Shown here piece after piece: positions 18,371-26,525 of a stretch of 36,602 nt of DNA. The notes beneath the pieces are model-generated. The model ran no database searches and was not told where the DNA came from. It was given only the letters and a program-made list of their open reading frames with translations. Made by a program: the position numbers and the translations under genes. This DNA is from Bryobacterales bacterium (GTDB lineage: Bacteria > Acidobacteriota > Terriglobia > Bryobacterales > Bryobacteraceae). Within the stretch, counting starts at the first letter, position 1, and each line of letters opens with the position of its first letter. The DNA is taken from NCBI GenBank assembly GCA_030693045.1, contig JAUYBU010000481.1, forward strand, positions 1 to 36,602, in the 5' to 3' direction.

Positions 18371-18994
18371 CTAGAAGCCGATGCCGAACTCGCCATAGAC
18401 GTTCAGCCAATGATCTCGCGTGCGCGGCGATTGGACCAGGCCCAGCGACTCGCCCTCGGTGTAGCCGCGGTAGACTTTCGAGTTGACTCCCAGCCGGAAG
18501 CGCTGGTAGCGGTCCAGCGCGACGCTGGCGCCCAGCAGGCCGTAGTAGCCCCAGCCGCTGCGCGCTTTGCAGACCGGGCAATCGATCCGGTAACCCTGGT
18601 AGGGCTGGCGGATGCGCTCCTGGTAGCGCATGTAGGCGCCACCGCCGCCACCCGAGAAAAGCAGTCGGCCCCGGGCCAGAGGCAGAATGGCGCGGCCGCC
18701 CAGCGGCACCAGGAACTGGTAGTCCTTGATTCGCAGCTCGCCGAAATCCGACCGGTAGAAATCGCGAACGCCGGCGGCGCCAAACAGGGTCTCGAAGCCG
18801 GCGTCGGCCTGGAAGTTCGGATGGAACCGGTAGCCGTAGCCCAGGGTGGCGCCGAAACTGGGGTCGAAGTAATTGCGCAGATCGCCGCGCGGCTGGCCGG
18901 CGCCGAGGCCGGCGGTGAAGTTATGGAGGGTGTAGCGGCTTTGCGCCGCCAGGGTCGCGGTGGAAATGAGAATCAGAATCAGGACGCGCATCAT
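18371..18994 (-). CDS. Outer membrane beta-barrel protein
   Basis: The 207-residue product has a signal peptide (MMRVLILILISTATLAAQS) and an OmpA/Opa-like small-barrel pattern: Gly/aromatic-rich alternating strands such as LGAGQPRGDLRNYFDPS, GATLGYGYRFHPNFQADAGF and GWGYYGLLGASVALDRY, ending in a terminal Phe (GEFGIGF). A Cys pair (CPVCKA) sits in a mid-protein loop. The family function is unknown. The start is the first of two adjacent ATGs. It leads the htpX-miaA unit and is divergent from the DUF1549 gene. Confidence 0.8.
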   Translation of the reverse strand: MMRVLILILISTATLAAQSRYTLHNFTAGLGAGQPRGDLRNYFDPSFGATLGYGYRFHPNFQADAGFETLFGAAGVRDFYRSDFGELRIKDYQFLVPLGGRAILPLARGRLLFSGGGGGAYMRYQERIRQPYQGYRIDCPVCKARSGWGYYGLLGASVALDRYQRFRLGVNSKVYRGYTEGESLGLVQSPRTRDHWLNVYGEFGIGF

Positions 18995-19041
18995 CCAATT
19001 CTCAAGACGCTGACGCTCAAAATCAAGTTTCAACGGAGAAT

Positions 19042-19050
19042 TGCTATAAT
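19042..19050 (+). promoter_or_regulatory. Extended -10 promoter of the DUF1549/DUF1501 operon
   Basis: TGCTATAAT at 19042-19050 is a perfect TATAAT preceded by the TGn extension, 20 bases before the ATG at 19070. There is no convincing -35, which extended -10 promoters can do without. It lies in the 75-base gap between divergent genes. Confidence 0.6.
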
Positions 19051-19069
19051 CGGGCAGGTCGAAAGAGCC

Positions 19070-20971
19070 ATGCGTTCCAACTATCGGCGAACGATCTGCG
19101 TGTTGGTTTGCCTGGCGGTGCTTGCCCCGCCGGCCGCATCTGAACAGAAGGCCGTTAGCGCGGCCGAATGCACGTTCCGGGCCGATCCGGATGCGTTTCT
19201 GGCGGGGCAGGCGCGCGCGCGGCAAGCGGCGAACGAACGCGCGGCCAGGCTCGGCAAGTCGCCGGCCCGGTCGGCCGCGGGCGGCGCGACGCCGGCGGCT
19301 CTCATCCCCCAGCGAGGCTTCATCGACGCCGAGATCTTCGGCAAAATGGCCGCGCAGAATGTTCTTTCCGCGCCACTGGCCGGCGACGAGGAGTTCCTGC
19401 GGCGCCTGATGTTGGATCTAACCGGCCGCATTCCGTCGCCCGCCGACATCCGCGAGTTTCTGGCCGACCGCTCGCCGGACAAGCGCGACCGCCTGATCGA
19501 CCGGCTGACCGGTTCGCCGGAGTTCGTGGACAAGTGGACCTTGTGGCTGGGCGACCTGCTCCAGAACACGGCCGTTTCGACCAACGTCAGCCGCCAGATT
19601 GGGGGCCGCAACGCTTTCCACAACTGGATCCGCGGGTCGATCGCCGACAACCAGCCGCTTTGGCGGATGGCTTACGAGGCCGTGACCGGCGACGGGATGA
19701 ATTTCGACAACGCCCGCGGCGCGTCCAACTACGCGGTGGGCGCGACCACCCCGGCGGGTCCCCTCCAGGACACCTACGACGCGATGCTGTACCGCTCCGC
19801 CACGGCGTTCCTGGGGATCTCGCACTACGACTGCCTGCTGTGCCACAACGGGCGCGGGCACCTGGACGCCATCAGCCTGTGGGGCTCCAGGACCACGCGT
19901 CTGGAGGCGCAGCGCATGGCGGCGTTCTTCTCGCGCACGCGCATGACCCGCCAAGGCAACCAGGCGCTGGACTACTACAACAGCTACACGGTCACCGACG
20001 TCGCCACGGGCACTTACAACTTGAACACGAACTACGGCAACCGCCCGATCCGCTCCGCACCAACGATTCAGGGCCGGCCGCTGGTGAATCTGACTCCCGA
20101 ATACCTGCCCACGGGGGCCGCGCCGAAACACGAATACTGGCGTCCGGCGTTCGCCGAGTTTATGCTGGGCGACCCGATGTTCGCACGCAACATGGCCAAC
20201 CGGCTGTGGAAGCAGATGTTCAACCTGGGCCTGGCGGAGCCGGTGGACGCGCTCGACCCGGCGCGCATGGATCCGGACAATCCGCCGCCCGCTCCGTGGA
20301 CCCTTCAAGCCACTCATCCGCGGCTGCTGGAGCGGCTGGCGCGGGAACTGCGGGACGGCAACTTCGACCTGCGCGCGTACTTGCGGCTGCTGGCGCAGTC
20401 GTCGGCCTACCAGCTCAGCTCGCGATACGAGGCCGAGTGGAAGCTGGACTACGTGCCGCTGTTCGCCCGCCACTACCCGCGCCGACTGGAGGGCGAAGAG
20501 GTTCACGACGCGGTGGTGAAGGCCACCGGCGTGGCGGCGAAACACACGGTCGGGTTCTGGCCCGAGCCGGTCGAGTGGGCCATGCAGTTGCCCGAGCCGG
20601 CCGAGCCGCGCTCCAACGGCGCCGTGCTCAATTTCATGAACACCTTCCTGCGCGGCAATCGCGACAACCAGCCGCGCCGGCAGGGGGGTTCGATCCTGCA
20701 ACAGCTCTCCATGATGAACGACGCATTCACCGTCACGCGAGTCAAGAAAGCGGCGTCGCCCACGTTGCAGGCGGCGGCCCGGCTGGCCTCCAACCAGGCG
20801 GTGGTCGAGGAACTGTTCCTGCTGTTCCTGTCGCACAAACCGAACGACTACGAGCGGGAACGCGCGGTGGCCTTCCTGGCGCGGGCTGCGACGCCGGCGG
20901 CGCGCGATGCGGCGATCGAGGATCTGGCCTGGGTGTGTATGAACAAGGTCGATTTTCTGTTCAGTTATTGA
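19070..20971 (+). CDS. DUF1549/DUF1553 protein with CxxCH motif, exported
   Basis: The 633-residue product has a signal peptide (residues 1-24). The DUF1549 domain (about 88-262) includes FLRRLMLDLTGRIPSPADI and DRLIDRLTGSPEFVDKWT, and ends in DCLLCHNGRGH (Cys255, Cys258, His259), a CxxCH that could bind haem c. DUF1553 (about 395-625) includes PMFARNMANRLWKQMFNLG, SSAYQLSSRYE and RRLEGEEVHDAVVKATG. These pairs are abundant in Planctomycetes and Acidobacteria and almost always precede a DUF1501 gene, as here; their biochemical role is not known. ATG 19070 is chosen for the signal peptide and AAAGAG; the frame's upstream extension is antisense to the barrel-protein gene. Confidence 0.88.
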   Translation: MRSNYRRTICVLVCLAVLAPPAASEQKAVSAAECTFRADPDAFLAGQARARQAANERAARLGKSPARSAAGGATPAALIPQRGFIDAEIFGKMAAQNVLSAPLAGDEEFLRRLMLDLTGRIPSPADIREFLADRSPDKRDRLIDRLTGSPEFVDKWTLWLGDLLQNTAVSTNVSRQIGGRNAFHNWIRGSIADNQPLWRMAYEAVTGDGMNFDNARGASNYAVGATTPAGPLQDTYDAMLYRSATAFLGISHYDCLLCHNGRGHLDAISLWGSRTTRLEAQRMAAFFSRTRMTRQGNQALDYYNSYTVTDVATGTYNLNTNYGNRPIRSAPTIQGRPLVNLTPEYLPTGAAPKHEYWRPAFAEFMLGDPMFARNMANRLWKQMFNLGLAEPVDALDPARMDPDNPPPAPWTLQATHPRLLERLARELRDGNFDLRAYLRLLAQSSAYQLSSRYEAEWKLDYVPLFARHYPRRLEGEEVHDAVVKATGVAAKHTVGFWPEPVEWAMQLPEPAEPRSNGAVLNFMNTFLRGNRDNQPRRQGGSILQQLSMMNDAFTVTRVKKAASPTLQAAARLASNQAVVEELFLLFLSHKPNDYERERAVAFLARAATPAARDAAIEDLAWVCMNKVDFLFSY

Positions 20972-20992
20972 GGGCGTGTCTTGGAGGACGTC

Positions 20993-22369
20993 ATGAAGGA
21001 CCGTTTCGGATTCGACTGGACCGGCATACGGGGGACGCCCTTGCGGGAGCGGCGGGAAATCGGGCGGCGGTTGTTCTTCCGCCACGCCGGCGCCGCCGTG
21101 GGCGGCTACTTTCTGCTGCCTTCGCGGCCGATGGAAGTGGTGGCGCGCGCGTCCGTGTCGCCGATGGGCACGGCTAAGAACTGCATCCTGGTTTTCCTGT
21201 CGGGCGCAGCCAGCCACACCGACACCTTCGATCTGAAACCGGGTCCGTGGCTGCCGGCGTCGTTCAATCCCACGCACTACGGCGAAGTGCTGTTTCCGCA
21301 AGGGCTCATGCCGCGGCTGGCCGAACACGTCCAGTCGCTCGCCTTTGTGCGCTCGGTGCGCGCCTGGGCCGCGGTACACGAGTTGTCGCGCAACTGGGTC
21401 CAGATCGCGCGCAACCCACTTTCGGGAACCGCCAGGATCGCCCCGCACGTAGGCTCGATCGTGGCCATGGAGTTGGGCAGCCAGTCCGAGCGCCGGGTGC
21501 TGCCGCCGTTCGTGTCGCTCAACGCCGGCAGCGGTCCCGGCGAAGGGTACTTTCCTCCGGAATACGGTCCGTTCTATGTCAGCCCGGGTGGCAGCGGGCT
21601 GGGCAACACAACCCATCGCGACGGCGCGGCGGCCTTTGAGCGGCGCTATAACCTGTTGCTGGAAATCGACGCCGAGTCGCGCGCGGGCTGGGACGAGGCG
21701 CCGGAGGTCCAGGGCATGGCCGCCTACAACCTGGCCGCGCGCACGCTGATGTACAACGACGACGTGGTTCGCGTGTTCACGTTCGACCAGAACGAGCGGG
21801 TGCGCTACGGCAACACCGCTTTCGGCAACGCCTGCGTGACGGCGCGCAATCTGCTGCGGGCAGGAATGGGAACGCGGTTCGTGCAGATCACCCTGGGCGG
21901 TTGGGACAACCACGCCTCGATCTACTCGACGCTGAATCCGGCCAACGCCGGGTCGCTGGCGCGGCAGTTCGACACCGGGCTGGGAACGCTGATTTCGGAC
22001 CTGAAGACGGACGGGCTGTTCGACGAGACGCTGATCGTGGCCATCGGGGAATTCGGCCGCACCGTGGGCGCGCTGAACTCACTGGCGGGGCGCGATCACC
22101 ATTTGCAGCAGGCGGTTTTGATGGCCGGGGCGAGAATCCGCGGCCGCCGCGCCATCGGCTCGACCGACACCCAGGGGGCGAATACGGCGGAGACGGGCTG
22201 GTCGCGCGATCGCGACATTCGCCCGGAGGACATCGACGCGACGATCTACTCCGCCCTGGGAATCAACTGGGCCACTGTGCGGCGCGACGATCCGCTGGGG
22301 CGGGGTTTCGAGTACATCCCGTTTGCCGCCAGCCAGGACCTCTACGGCCCGGTCCACGAGTTGTGGTAA
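20993..22369 (+). CDS. DUF1501 (sulfatase-superfamily-like) protein
   Basis: The 458-residue product is a DUF1501 protein, an alkaline-phosphatase/sulfatase-fold family of unknown reaction. Signatures are NCILVFLSGAASHTDTFDLKPG (about 63-84), VQSLAFVRSVRAWAAVHELS, ITLGGWDNHASIY (about 300-312), VAIGEFGRT and GRDHHLQQAVLMAGARI. The N-terminal RRLFFRHAGAAVGGYFLLPS resembles the leader usual in this family. The start is ATG 20993, with GGAGG five bases upstream. It follows the DUF1549 gene by 21 bases and is its usual partner, so the two probably act together at the cell surface. Confidence 0.9.
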   Translation: MKDRFGFDWTGIRGTPLRERREIGRRLFFRHAGAAVGGYFLLPSRPMEVVARASVSPMGTAKNCILVFLSGAASHTDTFDLKPGPWLPASFNPTHYGEVLFPQGLMPRLAEHVQSLAFVRSVRAWAAVHELSRNWVQIARNPLSGTARIAPHVGSIVAMELGSQSERRVLPPFVSLNAGSGPGEGYFPPEYGPFYVSPGGSGLGNTTHRDGAAAFERRYNLLLEIDAESRAGWDEAPEVQGMAAYNLAARTLMYNDDVVRVFTFDQNERVRYGNTAFGNACVTARNLLRAGMGTRFVQITLGGWDNHASIYSTLNPANAGSLARQFDTGLGTLISDLKTDGLFDETLIVAIGEFGRTVGALNSLAGRDHHLQQAVLMAGARIRGRRAIGSTDTQGANTAETGWSRDRDIRPEDIDATIYSALGINWATVRRDDPLGRGFEYIPFAASQDLYGPVHELW

Positions 22370-22378
22370 CGCGCGCCG

Positions 22379-22780
22379 CTACCGCTTTGCCGGCGCGTAG
22401 CGGAACTGGATCCAGCCGCCAACCGCGGCCAAGCCGGCTCCCGCGAGAAACAGCAGAACCATGCGCAACCCCTCCCAGCCGCCGAACATGTAAGGCGAGA
22501 AGAAGAAGCCGCGGACCAACATCCCCACCACCACGACCGTCCAGACCAGGAACAGAACTCGCAACATGCCCAGCACCGCCAGCGCGATGGAGAGCAGGCC
22601 GGCCAGGCCGAGGCCCAGCAGCCACCAACTGAGCGTCATGCCGGTCCAAGGCAGGATGTCCAGCCGCAGGTTATGCGTGCCGGTCGAAAAGGCCAGCGCC
22701 GCCAGGCCCGTCATAAACAGCGCCAGTACGAGATGAAAGGCGTAGCTATAGATTTTGACAATCATTCCAACCACACTCAC
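22379..22780 (-). CDS. Small four-helix integral membrane protein
   Basis: The 133-residue product is mostly hydrophobic with four likely membrane spans: IVKIYSYAFHLVLALFMTGL near the start, then segments around MTLSWWLLGLGLAGLLSIAL, LVWTVVVVGMLVRGFFF and VLLFLAGAGLAAVGGW. No family is recognised. The start is set at a GTG preceded by GGAGGG at six bases; an ATG five codons later (MIVKIY) lacks such a site. It converges on the DUF1501 gene with a nine-base gap and follows the PLP-enzyme gene after about 40 bases, so it is probably co-transcribed with that gene. Confidence 0.7.
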   Translation of the reverse strand: MSVVGMIVKIYSYAFHLVLALFMTGLAALAFSTGTHNLRLDILPWTGMTLSWWLLGLGLAGLLSIALAVLGMLRVLFLVWTVVVVGMLVRGFFFSPYMFGGWEGLRMVLLFLAGAGLAAVGGWIQFRYAPAKR

Positions 22781-22819
22781 CGGAGACCCTCCACGTACTA
22801 ACAAAGAACTGCCATTGTA

Positions 22820-24067
22820 TCAGGTCGAGCCGCGCCGCGCCTGGTCCAGCGTTTGAAAAAACAGGTCGATATCCCGCGGGCGCGTGTGGATGTGGGTGGC
22901 CACGCGCATGCGCTCGCCGGCGGTGATCCAGATTCTCTTCTTCGCGCACAGCGCATGGAATGCCCGGAACAACTCCGGCTTCATGCGGAAGGTCACCAGC
23001 CCGCCGTACAGGCGGTCGTCGCCGGGCGTGAGCAGCTCGAGATCGCTCTGCCCGCGCGCGCGCTCGAAGACCATGCGCGCCAGTTGATGGACGCGGCCGT
23101 AGACCCGCTCCGGGCCCAGCGCTTTCAGGAACCGCAGCCCGGCCATGAGCCCTTCGACGACGGCCCGGTTGTTGGTGCCGATGCGCATGAAGCGCGCGGC
23201 CTTCAGCTTCTGGTCGCTCCAGGCGGCGGTGACGATGGTGGGCCAGAGCCGTTCGAGCATTTCCTGACGTCCGTAGAGCAGGCCGCAACCGGCCGGCGCG
23301 AACAGCCACTTGTGCGGGCTGCCGGCGAAGTAGTCGCAACCCAGGTCCGCCAGGCGCAGCGGGATCTGGCCGTTCATGTGCGCGCCGTCCACCACGCTGA
23401 CCACGCCCTTGGCGCGCGCGGCGTCGCAGATGGCGCGCACCGGCATGATCAGGCCGGTGGTGGTCAGGATGCCGCTGAAACTCAAGACTCGCGTGCGCGG
23501 TCCGATGGCGGAAATCAGCAGGTCGGCGAGCTGAGCGGAATCTTTTGGCGGCAGCGGGATCTTGACCACCCGCACCTGGATGCCGTAGCGCGCCTGCCTG
23601 AGCAGCCACGGCTCTCTTCCGCTGGGATGCTCCTGATCGGTGATGAGGACCTCGTCGCCGGCCTTGAGATCGATGCCGTTGGCGATGACGCTCATCGCTT
23701 CGGTGGCATTGTGGGTGAGGGCGAGTTCGTCTTTCGCGCAGCCGGCGAAGGCGGCCAGTTCGGCCCGCTCGTCGTCGAGCGTCTCGTAGCCCCAGCGCGG
23801 GTAGTCGTCGTTGACCAAGGCGGCGGCCTGGCTCAGATAGTCGGTCACCGCTTTCAGCACCGGCCGCGGCGTGATGCCGAGGCTGCCGTTGTTCATGAAC
23901 GCGCGCCAGTCCGGCAGCAGGAATTGCTCGTCGCGGATGCGCTTCCAGTAACTTTCGGGGTCGCGTTCCAACAGCGCCGGATCGGGCAGCGGCCCGCCTT
24001 CGGCGCCGGCGCCGGCGGCCGGCAGACCGAACAGCGCCGCTCCGGCCAGAATCTCGCGTCGTCTCAT
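22820..24067 (-). CDS. Class V aminotransferase fold PLP enzyme (isopenicillin-N-epimerase-like), exported
   Basis: The 415-residue product is a PLP-dependent class V enzyme: NNGSLGITPRPVLKA (59-73), THNATEAMSVIANGI (118-132), EHPSGREPW, SGILTTTGLIMPV, the cofactor aspartate region VVDGAHMNGQIP (226-237) and the Schiff-base lysine in GSPHKWLFAPAG (Lys253). The class includes isopenicillin N epimerases, cysteine desulfurases and ergothioneine lyases; sequence alone does not settle the reaction. MRRREILAGAALFGLPAAGA is a Tat-like leader, consistent with export of a folded cofactor enzyme. The start has AGGAGA seven bases upstream; the frame's 24-codon upstream extension is not supported. Confidence 0.87.
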   Translation of the reverse strand: MRRREILAGAALFGLPAAGAGAEGGPLPDPALLERDPESYWKRIRDEQFLLPDWRAFMNNGSLGITPRPVLKAVTDYLSQAAALVNDDYPRWGYETLDDERAELAAFAGCAKDELALTHNATEAMSVIANGIDLKAGDEVLITDQEHPSGREPWLLRQARYGIQVRVVKIPLPPKDSAQLADLLISAIGPRTRVLSFSGILTTTGLIMPVRAICDAARAKGVVSVVDGAHMNGQIPLRLADLGCDYFAGSPHKWLFAPAGCGLLYGRQEMLERLWPTIVTAAWSDQKLKAARFMRIGTNNRAVVEGLMAGLRFLKALGPERVYGRVHQLARMVFERARGQSDLELLTPGDDRLYGGLVTFRMKPELFRAFHALCAKKRIWITAGERMRVATHIHTRPRDIDLFFQTLDQARRGST

Positions 24068-24139
24068 GATGAGTCTCCTGGGCATACCCCCGGACGTGCG
24101 GTCTTCCGCATCCGGCGGTTGAACCAAGCATTCTAGCAA

Positions 24140-24166
24140 CCCGCCAGATCCGATGGCATCGGCGGG
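24140..24166 (-). other. Strong hairpin upstream of the PLP-enzyme gene
   Basis: CCCGCC-A-GAT (24140-24149) pairs with ATCGGCGGG (24158-24166) around an eight-base loop, giving nine pairs with one bulged A. No T-run follows on either strand, so termination is doubtful. It lies between the repeat element at 24190 and the start at 24067 and could stabilise a transcript end of the downstream-reading regulator gene. Confidence 0.35.
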
Positions 24167-24189
24167 CCGTGACGGCGATGTGTCTCGGG

Positions 24190-24252
24190 GGGGACACGCC
24201 TGTGTCCCGTAGCGGGGCGATCGTTTCCGTAAAATTAGCCCGGAGTGTCCCC
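24190..24252 (+). repeat. Dispersed GGGGACAC...GTGTCCCC element, copy C
   Basis: This 63-base element is bounded by GGGGACAC (24190-24197) and GTGTCCCC (24245-24252). It contains the family core GATCGTTTCCGTAAAATTAG followed by CCCGGA. The left end is a perfect seven-pair hairpin, GGGACAC-GCCT-GTGTCCC. It lies just past the 3' end of the winged-helix regulator gene. Confidence 0.8.
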
Positions 24253-24268
24253 GGGGCTGTATGCGCCG

Positions 24269-26365
24269 CTACTCGAATCCCTCGACGCGCATGACGTCGA
24301 CGTTGGCGGGGTCGACGCGAACACAGAGCAGGTAACGCCCGTCGGGAGAAAGGGAGAACGGCCCGCTGCCCAGCGGCGAGAGCGGTTCGGGGTAGTCGAT
24401 TACCGGCGCCCGGCGGCCGCCGGCGAAGGGGAGAAAGTAGAGCGTCTGGGTGTCCAGCAGCCGCGGGTTGCTGCCGAGGTAGTAGATCCCGTTTCGAGCC
24501 GGGGCCCAACAACTTGTGCAGATGGGGACCAGGCCGTCGAGCACGCGGGCGTATTCTCCCGTGGCTGTCGAGGCTCTCCACAACTGAGTGTCGTTGGGAT
24601 CCTTGACGAAGTAGAGGAACTCGCCGTCGGGAGAGAGACCGAGCGAAAGGCCCCGGATCGCGACCGCTTCCCGCGCCGCTCCGCCCGCGGCCGGAATGCT
24701 GACGATGCTCGCCGCCGCGCCCGCGTAGATCCATTTCCCGTCGCCCGAATACACCGGGTGGACCCCTTTGGCGCCCAGGCTTCGAACCGTCCAGGCGCCC
24801 TCGGCGTCAAGATGCGCCACGAAGATCTCACTGGTCTTGGGATCGTTGAACACGATGGCGCGGCCGTCGGGCGACCAGCGGCCGACAGATGGCTGCACGC
24901 TGCCGCGCGTGACCTGGACCGGGTTTGAGCCGTCCGCCTGGGTCACCCAAAGCTGTTCTTCGCCGGAGCGGTCCGAACGGAAGCAGATCCGGTCGCCCGC
25001 CGGGGAGTACTGCGGCGAGGCGTCCAGACCCGAGGAAGCGATCAGCCGCAACCACTTCTTCTCCTTCAGATCCAGCCGCCAGATGTTGCGGTCCTGGAGC
25101 AGCACCGAGTAGACCAGCGCCGGCGCGCGGCTGGCGAGGGAAAGCTGGATGGGGAACTCGGCGTAGATGCCGGTCGAGTTCAGCGTCCGGGCGGGGTTGG
25201 AAATATCGGCACGGATCTTCCAGAGCCGGAACTCTCCGCCGCGGTCGGAGGCAAAGACGATGGTCTTTCCGTCCGGCATCCAATCCTGGCCGCTGACCCG
25301 CTTGCCGTCGGCGGTCAGCGGCCGGGGCTGGCCGCCGTCCATCGGCACCACGAACAACTCCTGATGAGTGCGGTTGATGTAGCGTATGAAGGACACCATG
25401 CGGCGGTCGGGAGAGATGCGCGGCTCGAAGTCCCCGCCGACCAGGTCGGCGGGAGCGGTGAGGTTCCGCCGGCCGCCCGTGGCCACGTCGATTACCACCA
25501 AACCCGCCGGCTTGTCCGCCGAAGCCGAGTGCGCCACCACCATCCGGTGTCCGTCGCCGGACCAGGCCAGCATCCGGTTGTCGAAGCCGTAGTTGCCGGG
25601 AACCAGGCGGCTCACCAGGCGGTCTTCGCCCGAATCCAGGGACGTGATCACGACTTCGGTCGCCGACCGGTCCACCCGCAAATAGGCCAGCGACTTTCCG
25701 TCGGGCGCCCAGGTGGGGCTGCTGTAGTGTCCGTCCCGGCTGGTTACGGCGCGCGGCGGCGCCCCCCGGCCGCTCTCCTGTAACCAGATGCCGCCCGGCT
25801 GGTTCCCTTCCCGATCCCAGACGAAGGCCACCTTTCCACCGTCGGCCGATACCGCCGGCTGGTACTCTTTGCCCGGCAGCCGCGTCAGGGGCAGGATGCG
25901 AAAACCTTGCTTCACCGGGAGGCTCTGGCGGTGCGAAACGAACCAGCCAATGGCGGCCAGAACCGCAATCACCGGACCGGCCAGGAGCCAGCGGCGCCGC
26001 CTGAGCGGGGCTGGCCGAACGGCAACCGGGTGCGCCGCGCGATTCTCGATCACCACTGGACCCACCAGACGGTATCCACGGCCCGGAAAGTTCTCGACCC
26101 AGGCCGGACTCCCGGGTTCGGCGGCCAGCGTACGCCGGATGACGGCGATGTTCTGCATAAGGTTGGCTTCGCCGACCACGCGGTCCGGCCAGACCGCCTG
26201 CATGATCTCGTCCTTGGTCACCACCTGCCCGGCGTTCTCGATCAGAACCAGCAGCGTTTCGACGCATTTCAGGGCCAGCCGGACGGGCTGGTCGCCACGC
26301 AGCAAGACCTTTGCCCGGGCTTCCAGCGAGAACTCGCCGAACTTGTAGAATCGCTTTTCCGTCAA
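24269..26365 (-). CDS. Winged-helix (CadC/ToxR-like) membrane regulator with TolB-type propeller
   Basis: The 698-residue one-component regulator is built from three parts: a cytoplasmic OmpR-type winged helix (about 5-101, with LVLIENAGQVVTKDEIMQAV and NIAVIRRTL, ending GRGYRLVGPV), one membrane helix (about 126-144), and a periplasmic WD40-like PD40/TolB propeller (about 155-690). The propeller has repeated SPDGR/APDGK motifs, for example PTWAPDGKSLAYLR, RWSPDGRAIVFND and SLSPDGRYLLCVRVD. Such proteins are very common in Acidobacteria and are thought to sense periplasmic ligands. The start is a TTG with GGGAAG just upstream; no ATG or GTG occurs before the in-frame stop. It is divergent from the TonB-dependent transporter and may control it. 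Confidence 0.9.
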   Translation of the reverse strand: MTEKRFYKFGEFSLEARAKVLLRGDQPVRLALKCVETLLVLIENAGQVVTKDEIMQAVWPDRVVGEANLMQNIAVIRRTLAAEPGSPAWVENFPGRGYRLVGPVVIENRAAHPVAVRPAPLRRRRWLLAGPVIAVLAAIGWFVSHRQSLPVKQGFRILPLTRLPGKEYQPAVSADGGKVAFVWDREGNQPGGIWLQESGRGAPPRAVTSRDGHYSSPTWAPDGKSLAYLRVDRSATEVVITSLDSGEDRLVSRLVPGNYGFDNRMLAWSGDGHRMVVAHSASADKPAGLVVIDVATGGRRNLTAPADLVGGDFEPRISPDRRMVSFIRYINRTHQELFVVPMDGGQPRPLTADGKRVSGQDWMPDGKTIVFASDRGGEFRLWKIRADISNPARTLNSTGIYAEFPIQLSLASRAPALVYSVLLQDRNIWRLDLKEKKWLRLIASSGLDASPQYSPAGDRICFRSDRSGEEQLWVTQADGSNPVQVTRGSVQPSVGRWSPDGRAIVFNDPKTSEIFVAHLDAEGAWTVRSLGAKGVHPVYSGDGKWIYAGAAASIVSIPAAGGAAREAVAIRGLSLGLSPDGEFLYFVKDPNDTQLWRASTATGEYARVLDGLVPICTSCWAPARNGIYYLGSNPRLLDTQTLYFLPFAGGRRAPVIDYPEPLSPLGSGPFSLSPDGRYLLCVRVDPANVDVMRVEGFE

Positions 26366-26385
26366 TGGCTTCCCGCGCCGTCTTA

Positions 26386-26413
26386 GATATATTTTAGAAA
26401 CTTCTTATGGCAA
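26386..26413 (-). promoter_or_regulatory. Candidate promoter for the winged-helix regulator
   Basis: On the minus strand TTGCCA (26413-26408, five of six matches to the -35 consensus) and TATATC (26391-26386, four of six) are separated by 16 bases. The start codon at 26365 would have a leader of about 15 bases. Confidence 0.45.
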
Positions 26414-26525
26414 CCCTATTGTAAGGATAGGGGACCTCTGCCACGCTCGCCACTGCTAGTGCAAGTGTATCGCGAAGGGCTGGCGTCCAGCCGGTCGCTT
26501 TGGGGGAACGAAAGGGAGTCATCGT

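Noticed and set aside
19418-21913. 831-residue open frame on the minus strand
   Set aside because: It is a shadow of the DUF1549/DUF1553 and DUF1501 genes, whose domains are recognisable on the plus strand.
24140-24166. Intrinsic terminator
   Set aside because: The stem is good, but no T-run follows on either strand, so it is listed only as a hairpin.
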